Positions 34,836-42,303 of a DNA stretch of 64,000 nucleotides are shown here, one piece after another. Source of the DNA: Rhodospirillales bacterium (GTDB taxonomy: Bacteria; Pseudomonadota; Alphaproteobacteria; Micavibrionales; Micavibrionaceae); contig JACKJA010000002.1 in assembly GCA_020638175.1 (NCBI GenBank), positions 1,302,001 to 1,366,000 of the forward strand. The letters run 5' to 3'. Within the stretch, counting starts at the first letter, position 1. Every line of letters starts with the position of its first letter. The notes beneath the pieces are model-generated. The model saw only the letters and a list, made by a program, of their open reading frames with translations, searched no databases and was not told the DNA's origin. Position numbers and translations under genes: made by a program.

Positions 34836-35198
34836 ATGCTGACTTTAATGAAAGATGTTCCCGAAAACGTGCTGGGCGTTGTCGCAGAAGGCATGGTTAC
34901 GGCGCATGATTATGAAACGGTGCTGATCCCCGCTGTCGAGGAAAGGCTGGAAAAACAGGATAAAGTTCGCGTCTTGTACGTTACGGCGGCGGACTTTCAG
35001 GGCTACGATGCCGGCGCGATGTGGGATGACGCAAAACTGGGGTTGTCTCACCTGACGGCATGGGAGCGCGTGGCGGTTGTCTCGGACGTTGAATGGATAC
35101 GCATGATGTTGCATGCGTTTTCTTTCATGATGATGGGCCGCATGAAGCTGTTCAAAATCGAGGAGCTGGAGCAGGCCAAAGTCTGGGTGGCGGAATAG
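34836..35198 (+). CDS. SpoIIAA-like / STAS-fold small protein
   Basis: 120 residues. The layout (ENVLGVVAEGMVTAHDYETVLIPAVEERL, KVRVLYVTAADFQGYDAGAMWDDAKLGL, RVAVVSDVEWIRMMLHAFSF) matches SpoIIAA-like (DUF3478) proteins, which share the STAS fold but usually lack the phosphorylated serine of anti-sigma antagonists. A regulatory or lipid-binding role has been suggested for the family; none can be read here. It stands one base upstream of ruvX and is divergent from gatC. Confidence 0.78.
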   Translation: MLTLMKDVPENVLGVVAEGMVTAHDYETVLIPAVEERLEKQDKVRVLYVTAADFQGYDAGAMWDDAKLGLSHLTAWERVAVVSDVEWIRMMLHAFSFMMMGRMKLFKIEELEQAKVWVAE

Positions 35199-35199
35199 A

Positions 35200-35691
35200 A
35201 TGCCCGTTGGCCCTTTGAAAGAGATCGGCAGCCAATGCCCACCCCGCGCCCGTTTGCTGGGGCTGGATATCGGCAAGACCACGATTGGCCTGGCCGTGTC
35301 GGATAGCGGCTGGACGTTGGCGACGCCGTTGCAAACGGTCAAGCGCACGAAATTCACCCAGGATATACAGGAACTGGCCAAAGTCATCCGTGAATATGAA
35401 ATCGGCGGCTATGTCCTTGGCTGGCCGGTTAATATGGACGGCAGCGAAGGGCCGTCCTGCGACCGGGTCCGGGCGTTTGCCGATGAAATGACAAAACATC
35501 CGGGCATTTTCGGTGCTGATCCGTGGGTTGCTCTCTGGGATGAGAGGTTATCCACAGTTTCTGTGGAGAGTTTTGTGGATGAATTTGTGGAAAAACGCGC
35601 AACCCGGCGCGGAGCAAAGGATAGCGGGCTCATAGATAAACTCGCCGCTCAGGTGATATTACAGGGCGCAGTGGATTATTTGCAGAAATAA
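35200..35691 (+). CDS. ruvX: Putative Holliday junction resolvase RuvX/YqgF
   Basis: 163 residues. RNase H-like fold with the acidic residues in LLGLDIGKTTIGLAVSD (first Asp), the block YVLGWPVNMDGSEGP and LWDERLSTVSVES (Asp-Glu). YqgF acts in rRNA processing or Holliday junction resolution depending on the organism. ATG 35200 lies one base after the SpoIIAA-like stop, so the pair is co-transcribed. About 15 extra N-terminal residues (VGPLKEIGSQCPPRAR) precede the core, a variable part of the family. Confidence 0.88.
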   Translation: MPVGPLKEIGSQCPPRARLLGLDIGKTTIGLAVSDSGWTLATPLQTVKRTKFTQDIQELAKVIREYEIGGYVLGWPVNMDGSEGPSCDRVRAFADEMTKHPGIFGADPWVALWDERLSTVSVESFVDEFVEKRATRRGAKDSGLIDKLAAQVILQGAVDYLQK

Positions 35692-35696
35692 CATGT

Positions 35697-36278
35697 CTAT
35701 GACGGGCGCAAATCCAGAATGCGGGACGGACGGCTTGCCAGATAGTCATGCACAAGACGTCTATTGGCGTTAAGTTCAGATAATCCCTGATCGACAGCCT
35801 GACTTATAACGATTATCCCCGGACATTGTGCTTCATTCGTCTGATAGTGACGGTTCGCAATGGCGCATAAATTCTTATTGCCGGTTTGACGGCCATCATT
35901 TGTGAGAATGGTGTGGACTCCTATCTTTGCTGCTATTGCATAAAGCGCGTCGTCCTTGGTTTTTTGTGGAACAACATGAGGGGCGGCAATAGCCCTGCCA
36001 AAATCTCGATGCACATCAGGAAAGAGCTGAAGCGGCAAACACTCATCAATCAAGATTAGGTGGTCTTGCGGTGGTTTCCCCAGGGCACGGTCTACAAGGT
36101 GGCGCTGTTCAAGAGCGAGGTTTGCCAAAATCTGGAGCAAGATCTTTGGGGAATGTTTGCTAAGCAACTGTTCATAGGTAAGGGCGCGTTTTATATCTTG
36201 AATGATGCCCGCTTTTGCTTCTTCGCGCACCCTTTGCTTTTTTTCTCTGTTTGCCAGTCTTTTTGCGGTTAGTCCCAT
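35697..36278 (-). CDS. PIN-like (DUF5615-type) protein with an N-terminal helical extension
   Basis: 193 residues. The C-terminal 120 residues resemble PIN-like DUF5615 proteins: ILIDECLPLQLFPDV (first acidic pair), DDALYAIAAKIGVHTILTNDG and GIIVISQA. PIN-like proteins of this kind are often RNase toxins of toxin-antitoxin pairs. The first 70 residues (AKRLANREKKQRVREEAKAG ... YEQLLSKHSPKILLQILANL) are basic and helical, and there is no separate antitoxin gene on either side. The extension could be a built-in DNA-binding or inhibitory part. The promoter carries a 9-bp inverted repeat. Function is inferred. Confidence 0.62.
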   Translation of the reverse strand: MGLTAKRLANREKKQRVREEAKAGIIQDIKRALTYEQLLSKHSPKILLQILANLALEQRHLVDRALGKPPQDHLILIDECLPLQLFPDVHRDFGRAIAAPHVVPQKTKDDALYAIAAKIGVHTILTNDGRQTGNKNLCAIANRHYQTNEAQCPGIIVISQAVDQGLSELNANRRLVHDYLASRPSRILDLRPS

Positions 36279-36283
36279 TTATA

Positions 36284-36338
36284 CCCCCTTGTCTCAGCAT
36301 TATGAAAAGTTTTTACGTTAAACAAGGGGGGCTGTCAA
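36284..36338 (-). promoter_or_regulatory. Promoter with 9-bp inverted repeat upstream of the PIN-like gene
   Basis: On the minus strand, TTGACA (36338-36333), a 17-base spacer and TAAAAA (36315-36310) form a near-consensus sigma-70 promoter. CCCCCTTGT (36284-36292) and its perfect complement ACAAGGGGG (36322-36330) flank the -10. One half lies in the -35/-10 spacer and the other contains the Shine-Dalgarno (AAGGGGG). This looks like an operator for autoregulation. Confidence 0.7.
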
Positions 36339-36382
36339 TTCCATAAACAAAATTATTAGGGCGATATCTTGTTTCGCCCATA

Positions 36383-36412
36383 AAAAACGGGGGCAAACCG
36401 TCCCCGTTTTTT
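36383..36412. terminator. Rho-independent terminator after the DUF1508 gene
   Basis: The stem AAAAAACGGGG pairs with CCCCGTTTTTT around a short loop (GCAAACCGT). It follows the DUF1508 stop on the minus strand by 29 bases and is also oriented to stop transcription arriving on the plus strand. Confidence 0.85.
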
Positions 36413-36440
36413 AAAAAGACTTTATAACGGACAAGCAGGG

Positions 36441-36632
36441 TTAAGCCGCCTGCGTTTGATCGTCAATATCCGCTGCCGGTGCATTTTCCTGTACGGAACG
36501 AATCCCGTTTTCACAGGCGGAACGGCTGGAATACATTTCAGATTGAGCGATGATTTGGCCGTTTTTTGCCGTCAGGCAAAAATAGAAATCACCGTTTTTA
36601 GATTTCTTCATTTGAAAACATGGGTGTGCCAT
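36441..36632 (-). CDS. DUF1508 (YegP-type) small protein
   Basis: 63 residues. The pattern FQMKKSKNGDFYFCLTAKNGQIIAQSEMYSSRSACENGI is the DUF1508 motif, here as a single copy; E. coli YegP has two. The C-terminus is acidic. Function unknown; members are small cytoplasmic proteins. AAGGAG nine bases before the ATG supports the start, and a hairpin terminator follows, so it is a one-gene unit. Confidence 0.85.
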   Translation of the reverse strand: MAHPCFQMKKSKNGDFYFCLTAKNGQIIAQSEMYSSRSACENGIRSVQENAPAADIDDQTQAA

Positions 36633-36695
36633 GGTCTTTCTCCTTCAAATGTTAAAGATGGATGAGGCAAGACTAGGCGCAAATGATTTTAGGTG

Positions 36696-37427
36696 TCAAC
36701 TTTTATCGGTGCTGTTTTTTCTGCCATAGCGCATAAGATCATGACCATGATCGCGGATCCATTTCTTCCCGGCTTTGTAATCGGTCGATAGCGCGGCGCA
36801 GACATCCCAGAATGCCTTGCTGTGGTTCATATGGCTAAGATGCGCGACTTCATGGGCAACGACGTAATCGAGACTTTCCCACGGGGCGAATATCAGCCGC
36901 CATGAAAAGGAAAGCTGGCCATCCGGCCCGCAGGATCCCCAGCGGCTTTTGGTGTCCCGGACCTGTACGCCTTTGACGGTCTTGCGCGTTTCTTCGGCCT
37001 TTTCATGCGCCAGTGCCGTCAAGGTCTGCCGCGCTTCTTCTTTCAGGTAACGCCGCACGCGGGTCTCGAAGGATGCGCGTCCCGGCGGCACCCGCAGGCA
37101 GGTATCCTCCAGAACAAAATCCCGGCCTTCATGCTCGACAAGCAGGCGCTCTTTGCCCAAAAGAGGAATAATCGCGCCGGGCCGAAACGGAATGGAAACG
37201 GGCAGGGCGCTGATTTTGCTTTCGATCCATGCACTGTGCTTGCGGGTAAAATCATAAGCCTTGGCCAGAGAAGCCCGCTCCGGCAGGACCAGAACCATCG
37301 TGCGTCCGGCGCTGTCCATCCGCAGAGCCATACGTCGCGCTCGCTTGCTGCGCCGGATCGCCAGATGAGGCGACAGCGCCAGAATATCGGCTTCGGTCGG
37401 TTGCAACTGTTTGAGAAGCGGGATCAT
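36696..37427 (-). CDS. YgjP-like metallopeptidase domain protein (M48-type)
   Basis: 243 residues. The zinc site HEVAHLSHMNHSKAFW (HExxH plus a further His) and the preceding SLDYVVAHEVAH identify the YgjP-like (DUF45/WLM) family, with the block RDTKSRWGSCGPDGQLSFSWRLIFAPW upstream. It is a putative zinc protease with no known substrate. It lies just downstream of an unrecognised gene with a five-base gap, probably as one transcript. No obvious ribosome site is seen at ATG 37427. Confidence 0.85.
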   Translation of the reverse strand: MIPLLKQLQPTEADILALSPHLAIRRSKRARRMALRMDSAGRTMVLVLPERASLAKAYDFTRKHSAWIESKISALPVSIPFRPGAIIPLLGKERLLVEHEGRDFVLEDTCLRVPPGRASFETRVRRYLKEEARQTLTALAHEKAEETRKTVKGVQVRDTKSRWGSCGPDGQLSFSWRLIFAPWESLDYVVAHEVAHLSHMNHSKAFWDVCAALSTDYKAGKKWIRDHGHDLMRYGRKNSTDKS

Positions 37428-37432
37428 GTATT

Positions 37433-38308
37433 CTAAAATACGGGAATAAGCCCCTTGGCATCAAGCGCTTTTAAGCGTTCGAGGTCCGGGTCTTTTGCGC
37501 CTGAATGTCTGTGTCTGTTGTTCCAGGCTTGCTTGAAGATGTCGGCGGGAAGATCGTCCAGATCAAAGTTTCCGGGGAAATTTTCCGAAATTTTACCGCT
37601 CAGGACGTCCGTGGCAAAAGACAGCAAATAGACATCGTTGTGACAATGCCGGTCCAGATAACCCTGCATGGCCGGTGATAAAGACGGAGCCAGTCCCAGA
37701 GGCATGGCAAATTCCTGATAAAAATCAAATTCCATCATATCGTTCATATCTCCGGTTTCAATCTCGACGCCGTTAAGGATGAGAGCATGAAAACCTTCGG
37801 GGAAACAGGATTGTTGCCGTATTTTTCCGGTTTCCAGCGTGAAAAGGTATCTCATTTTTTTCAGATACGGCATGACATCGTCAAGCAGGTTATCTTTTTC
37901 CTTCTGTAATTCCGCATCCTCACAAAAGGGCCGTATATCAAATCCTGATTCCGGGGCTGAATCGTGAACCGCCTGCGCCAGCGTTGATATAATGTGCTGC
38001 TTGTGGGGAAGAGTCAGAAGATAATTAATGGTTACAAGTTGCTGGCGAAACGCGGATTCAAGCTCGTCATGCATAGTGACCAGATCCGTTTGCCGTTCTT
38101 CTTGGGGGTCCTGAATGGCGCTTATATCATGTGCATCAATAAATTTGTTAATTTCCTGCATCTGGCTGTAGATGTCGGATGCGTTTTCATCGAACGTTCT
38201 GATCCTGTTTATAAAATTATAGCGAAAGGAAGCGGATAAAAGAGGTTCTGCACCACGGCTGTCAAGCAGCGGAAGTGTCGCAGCGGATATGTCGTAAGGA
38301 AAAGTCAT
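37433..38308 (-). CDS. Unrecognised soluble protein
   Basis: 291 residues with no signal peptide or membrane helix. The N-terminal third is helical and acidic (FDENASDIYSQMQEINKF), the middle has a charged stretch and the pattern LETGKIRQQSCFPEGFHAL, and the C-terminal part is SFATDVLSGKISENFPGNFDL. I do not recognise a family or motif. It sits before the YgjP-like gene and may be its co-transcribed partner. Codon use looks like that of neighbours, so it is probably a real gene, but nothing supports a function. Confidence 0.5.
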   Translation of the reverse strand: MTFPYDISAATLPLLDSRGAEPLLSASFRYNFINRIRTFDENASDIYSQMQEINKFIDAHDISAIQDPQEERQTDLVTMHDELESAFRQQLVTINYLLTLPHKQHIISTLAQAVHDSAPESGFDIRPFCEDAELQKEKDNLLDDVMPYLKKMRYLFTLETGKIRQQSCFPEGFHALILNGVEIETGDMNDMMEFDFYQEFAMPLGLAPSLSPAMQGYLDRHCHNDVYLLSFATDVLSGKISENFPGNFDLDDLPADIFKQAWNNRHRHSGAKDPDLERLKALDAKGLIPVF

Positions 38309-38370
38309 AACGCCTTCTTAGCGTTACTTGGTAAAGCAAGGCAATTATTTTTTATGGTAAGTTGTGTTTT

Positions 38371-39768
38371 TTATTCGTGCGCCTGCAAAATATCGTCGAT
38401 GCGGCCTTCCAGCTCAGCCTGTTTACGCAGGCGGGCGCGGACGGCATCAATGCCATGGACGGATTTGTTCCATTGCGCGGGCCGTTTGTCGGGGTTGGCC
38501 GCCAGATCCTTATCGGGAACCGGGTCGCATCCCTTGTCAAAGCGCCGGGCCATATGACGAATGCGCGGCATAATTTGCGTACGCCAGCGGCTACCGTTGA
38601 AAATCCCGTAATGTCCGACATGCATCTGGAAATGGTGATATTGCCGGTTCGCCGACAGGTTTTTCGTCAGGTCGTGTGCCGCCGTTGTCTGGCCGTGTGC
38701 CGAAATATCATCCAGCTCGCCTTCAATCGTCAGCATGGCGGTTTTTGTGATTTTCTTTGGATCGACATTCACCCGGCGGCCTGTCGCCGGATCGCGCCAG
38801 TACATTTCCCCTTTCGGCAGGGCATGTTTCTGGAACACGGTTTCGACGGTCTGCAGGTAAAAATCTGCACTGATATCCATGACGGATAAATATTCATTAT
38901 AAAACTTGCGGTGTGATTCTGCGGATTCGCCGTCGCCGTTGACCAGGTGATGGTAAAACTGCATATGCGATCCGACATGGCGGTCGAGATTCATCGACAT
39001 AAATCCGCCAAGCTGGATAAAACCCGGATAAACATTGCGGTAAGCACCGGGATAATAAAAAGGAACCTCGGTAACCACGGTATTCTCGAACCAGCTCAGC
39101 GGGCGCTGTTCGGCCAACTCGGTAACTTGCGTCTTTGAGACGCGCGGATCAATCGGCCCGCCCATCAGGGTCATGGTTCGCGGCGCATTTTGCATGTTTT
39201 GGGCTTCCATAACAGCCGCCGCGGCAAAAACCGGCACAGCGGGCTGGCAAACGGCGATGACATGGGTCGGCGGTCCCAGAAATTCCAGAAATTCGATAAG
39301 ATAGGCGATATAATCATCCAGATTAAACCGGCCTTCCCGTAAAGGAACCTGACGCGTGTCCAGCCAGTCAGTAATATAAACGTCATGATGCGGCAGCAAA
39401 GCTTCGACCGTGCCGCGCAGCAGCGTCGCATAATGCCCGGACATCGGGGCGACGACCAGAACCTTGGGATCCTTGCGCTTGGTTTTGCGTTTGAAATGCA
39501 AAAGGTTGCAAAACGGTTTTTTCAGGACGTCTTCCTCGACAATAGCGACTTTTTTGCCGTCAATCGTGGTGCTGGGAAGATCGAAATTCGGAGCGCCGAA
39601 ACGGCGGGTAACACGTTCGAATAATTCGGCCCCGGCAGCGAAGGTGCGTCCGGCCTGTGTGTAGGACAGGGGGTTGAGCGGATGCTGGTAAACCATGCGG
39701 GCGGCCTCCGCCGATAAGCGGGCCGGGGTCAGGAGCGCATGTTGCAAATCGTAGAAATGGTAAAGCAC
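38371..39768 (-). CDS. phaZ: Intracellular polyhydroxyalkanoate depolymerase
   Basis: 465 residues. It degrades stored polyhydroxybutyrate. The cysteine nucleophile motif VIAVCQPAVPVFAA (where most lipases have serine), the aspartate in TIEGELDDIS and the histidine in HVGHYGIFNG form the triad expected of intracellular PhaZ. The start at GTG 39768 is chosen because it yields the family N-terminus (LYHFYDLQHALLTP), with AGGACAGG upstream; a longer frame starting 39822 adds odd residues. No phaC or phasin gene is visible in this window. Confidence 0.9.
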   Translation of the reverse strand: MLYHFYDLQHALLTPARLSAEAARMVYQHPLNPLSYTQAGRTFAAGAELFERVTRRFGAPNFDLPSTTIDGKKVAIVEEDVLKKPFCNLLHFKRKTKRKDPKVLVVAPMSGHYATLLRGTVEALLPHHDVYITDWLDTRQVPLREGRFNLDDYIAYLIEFLEFLGPPTHVIAVCQPAVPVFAAAAVMEAQNMQNAPRTMTLMGGPIDPRVSKTQVTELAEQRPLSWFENTVVTEVPFYYPGAYRNVYPGFIQLGGFMSMNLDRHVGSHMQFYHHLVNGDGESAESHRKFYNEYLSVMDISADFYLQTVETVFQKHALPKGEMYWRDPATGRRVNVDPKKITKTAMLTIEGELDDISAHGQTTAAHDLTKNLSANRQYHHFQMHVGHYGIFNGSRWRTQIMPRIRHMARRFDKGCDPVPDKDLAANPDKRPAQWNKSVHGIDAVRARLRKQAELEGRIDDILQAHE

Positions 39769-39921
39769 GGTAAACCTGTCCTTTGTCTGATCGTACTGTC
39801 TTATCCTATAATAATAGCGCAAAAAAGTTAATTTTGTCGCGCTGCAGCAAATTTTTTCAGCTTCTGTGAAAAAGCGCTGTATTATGATAGCAGCGATCGC
39901 AATAAACAGATATAACTATTT

Positions 39922-40953
39922 ATGATGCTTGAATTTTTATCGGACATTCACGACAACTTGCTGGATCCGGGCCGTTTTCTGACGGCTCTGAGTGCTATCG
40001 TATTGACCGGGATTGTCGGGCTGGTTACCGGTCCGCGGGGCGGGAGCGCACAACCGCTTTACTGGCAGGTCAATGATCTGCTGACCGGCTGGATCGGCGG
40101 CAAGCTGGATCGTTTGCACCGCAAGGCCGTTGATCTGCTGTTTCGCGGCGTTCTGTTTGTCTATTTTGCTCTGCAAATCGCTTATATGTTTGGCTATCTC
40201 GCGCAGCGTATAACGGCAGAAATGCCGCTCTACGGCTTTACGGAGATTTTGATTCTATCCCTTCTTTTGACATCGGGGACGGTCTGGTTTGCCCTGTTAA
40301 AGCTCTATTTCGCGATGCGCGACGGTAAAACCGGGCAGGGCGCATACTATGCCATCGCCCGCTCATCGCGCGTCAATCTGGCCGTCAGCGATGATTACGG
40401 CATCACCCGCACGGGAATGGGACTCGCCGCCCGCAGCTTTGACAAGGGGATCGTTGCTCCTGTGATCTGGTATCTGATTGCCGGGCTGCCGGGTGCCTTT
40501 ATTTATAGCGCCCTTACGGCTGTCGTCTGGCGTTTTGGACGGGACGGTTCCTGCCGCGGGTTTGGCAAGGTAGCGCTGGCATTGGAGAAACTGATGGGGT
40601 TTGTGCCGCATGTGCTGGCGGGGATATTAATGGCGCTGGCCGGGCTGTTGACTCCGACTGGCGGGATGAGCCGTGCGTTGCTGGCGCTTTTACATGGCAA
40701 GGCCAAAGCTCCGTATGCGGAGGGCGGCTTACCGGTGACGGCGATGGCCTATGCCCTGAATGTGTCTCTGGGCGGCGCCGTGCAGGATATCGACGGGCAT
40801 AAGATCAAGCGCACGTGGGTCGGTCCTGAAGGCGCGACGGCGCAGCTGGAAAAGGGGCATTTGCGGCGGGCGCTCTACCTGAGCCTGATGGCGCACGTGC
40901 TGTTTCTTTCGGCCTTGGTCGGGGCCATGATTGTTGCCGGGCGTCTGGGGTGA
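39922..40953 (+). CDS. CbiB/CobD-like membrane protein with altered signature
   Basis: 343 residues with five or six membrane segments. It keeps the order of CbiB (adenosylcobinamide-phosphate synthase), notably VAPVIWYLIAGLPGAFIYSAL and, near the end, PYAEGGLPVTAMAYALNVSLGG. The block where CbiB has ESxAENxxDG reads AARSFDKGIVAPV, so the conserved Glu-Asn and Asp are gone. It is more likely a divergent paralogue than a working synthase. The CobT-like gene faces it from the other strand seven bases away, and PhaZ is divergent upstream. Confidence 0.68.
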   Translation: MMLEFLSDIHDNLLDPGRFLTALSAIVLTGIVGLVTGPRGGSAQPLYWQVNDLLTGWIGGKLDRLHRKAVDLLFRGVLFVYFALQIAYMFGYLAQRITAEMPLYGFTEILILSLLLTSGTVWFALLKLYFAMRDGKTGQGAYYAIARSSRVNLAVSDDYGITRTGMGLAARSFDKGIVAPVIWYLIAGLPGAFIYSALTAVVWRFGRDGSCRGFGKVALALEKLMGFVPHVLAGILMALAGLLTPTGGMSRALLALLHGKAKAPYAEGGLPVTAMAYALNVSLGGAVQDIDGHKIKRTWVGPEGATAQLEKGHLRRALYLSLMAHVLFLSALVGAMIVAGRLG

Positions 40954-40959
40954 TCCGCC

Positions 40960-41841
40960 CTAGGCGGCGTGCTTGTTAACTTGCAATAAAGTCAGGGCTT
41001 TGAGCTGCGGGATCTGCAGCGCGGCGGCGACCCCCGGTTCATTGTTGCCCGGTATCGGCGGCAGGACCGTCAGACTGGTGTTTTGCAAAACCCAGGACAT
41101 CAGGTTATCCGGCGCCGTACCGCAAAAGGCGCAATGATCGGCGATCTCCGGTTTTCCCTCGGCCAGCGCCGCCAGCGCCGCGAGCCCGGCAAGGCTATCC
41201 AGCAAAACAGGAACCGAAGCCAGCCGCGCCGCCAGAATCATCCCGGTCAGCGCCGCGATTTCAAAACCGCCGGCTTCACGCAAGGCTTCCAGCGCCGTCA
41301 GGGTTTGATTGTTCGTCCGGGCGCGCACGGCAGCAGCCAGATCGTCATTTTGCCCGGCGATCAGGGCCAGAACAGCCGCAGCCGCTTTGTTCGTCCCGGC
41401 GCCGAAAGCTCCGGCGGCCAGTAAATCCGGTCCTTTTTCAGTCATCATCATGCCGTAGGCCATGGCTGTGACCATGGCATCGTCACTCATGGCGCTTTCC
41501 TGAAAGGCATCGGCCGTCGGCGTCGTCAGGTTCATTTCGTAAAGCCGCAGATCGGCATTGGCAAACTGGCAAAGATCATGGAGCTTGCTGTTTCCGTCCT
41601 GACAACCGGCCAGATAGGCCTGCGCGTCCTGTTTTGCCGTTTCATCATCAAAGGCAAAACCGTGATGGCCGCAAAACAGCGCCGTGCGGGGGTGGTTAAG
41701 CCGTGCGGTGCATTTTTGTTGGCTGCGTTGCAGCCATGCCAGCGCCGGCGGAATGTCTTTTCCCTTGCCACGTTTGGGGAGCGGCTCGATTTTTGCGATT
41801 AACGCCTTGATTTCTTCCAGTGGCAGCACTTGATCGGTCAT
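40960..41841 (-). CDS. CobT-like (NaMN:DMB phosphoribosyltransferase) protein with altered motifs
   Basis: 293 residues, shorter than typical CobT (about 340). Homology is seen in LARLNHPRTALFCGHHGFAF (CobT: VFAGDHGVA), AAGAFGAGTNKAAAAVLAL (CobT: MGIGNTTAAAALLA), GGFEIAALTGMILAARLASVPVLLDSLAG and the end GNNEPGVAAALQIP (CobT: GEGTGAALALP). Key stretches are changed: D to H in FCGHHG, NTT to TNK, and the N-terminal KPPGSLG is absent. It probably does not make the usual alpha-ribotide, though the fold is retained. It forms a pair with the CbiB-like gene. Confidence 0.66.
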   Translation of the reverse strand: MTDQVLPLEEIKALIAKIEPLPKRGKGKDIPPALAWLQRSQQKCTARLNHPRTALFCGHHGFAFDDETAKQDAQAYLAGCQDGNSKLHDLCQFANADLRLYEMNLTTPTADAFQESAMSDDAMVTAMAYGMMMTEKGPDLLAAGAFGAGTNKAAAAVLALIAGQNDDLAAAVRARTNNQTLTALEALREAGGFEIAALTGMILAARLASVPVLLDSLAGLAALAALAEGKPEIADHCAFCGTAPDNLMSWVLQNTSLTVLPPIPGNNEPGVAAALQIPQLKALTLLQVNKHAA

Positions 41842-41900
41842 GGTTTTCTCGTTATTGGTTATGCGCAGACACTAAATACGAAAAAGCGTAAAAGCAATGC

Positions 41901-41930
41901 TTGACTTTTATGGTGGTCTTCGACTATTGT
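41901..41930 (+). promoter_or_regulatory. Sigma-70 type promoter upstream of rpmB
   Basis: TTGACT at 41901-41906 and TATTGT at 41925-41930, 18 bases apart, resemble -35 and -10 elements. The rpmB start follows 58 bases later. This is the best promoter-like pair in the 147-base gap between the CobT-like gene and rpmB. Confidence 0.5.
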
Positions 41931-41988
41931 CCGGACCTGATTTTTGGAATTTTTGAGACGATTGCTAGCAAACGTAAGGATTAGAACA

Positions 41989-42282
41989 ATGAGCCGCCGT
42001 TGTATGGTTACTGGTAAAGGCGTGATGTCCGGGAACAATGTATCCCACGCGCAAAACAAAACCCGCCGTAAATTCCTGCCGAATGTGCAGGACACAACGA
42101 TTTTCAGCGAAGCGCTGGGTCGTAAGATTTCTCTGAAAGTGACGACTGCCGGTCTGCGCACGATCGAGCATAAAGGCGGTCTGGATGCTTATTTGATGGA
42201 GACGGCGGTTACCAAGCTGGACCCGGCCCTGCGTCCGTATAAGGCGCAAGTCGAAAAAGCTATGGCTGCGAAGCAAGCCTAA
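41989..42282 (+). CDS. rpmB: 50S ribosomal protein L28
   Basis: 97 residues. The family start SRRCMVTGKGVMSGNNVSHA and the core RKFLPNVQDTTIFSEALGRKI, KVTTAGLRTIEHKGGLDAYL are complete. ATG 41989 with AAGGA about ten bases upstream is the start; a longer frame from 41944 is not supported. It lies 21 bases before tgt. Confidence 0.95.
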   Translation: MSRRCMVTGKGVMSGNNVSHAQNKTRRKFLPNVQDTTIFSEALGRKISLKVTTAGLRTIEHKGGLDAYLMETAVTKLDPALRPYKAQVEKAMAAKQA

Positions 42283-42303
42283 ATCAGCGATATATCTGTC
42301 ATT

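Noticed and set aside
35520..35600. Clustered TTATCCACA-like words (TTATCCACAGTTTCTGTGG) as a replication origin
   Set aside because: Only one good DnaA-like box is present, inside the ruvX coding sequence, and no AT-rich unwinding region or origin genes are near.
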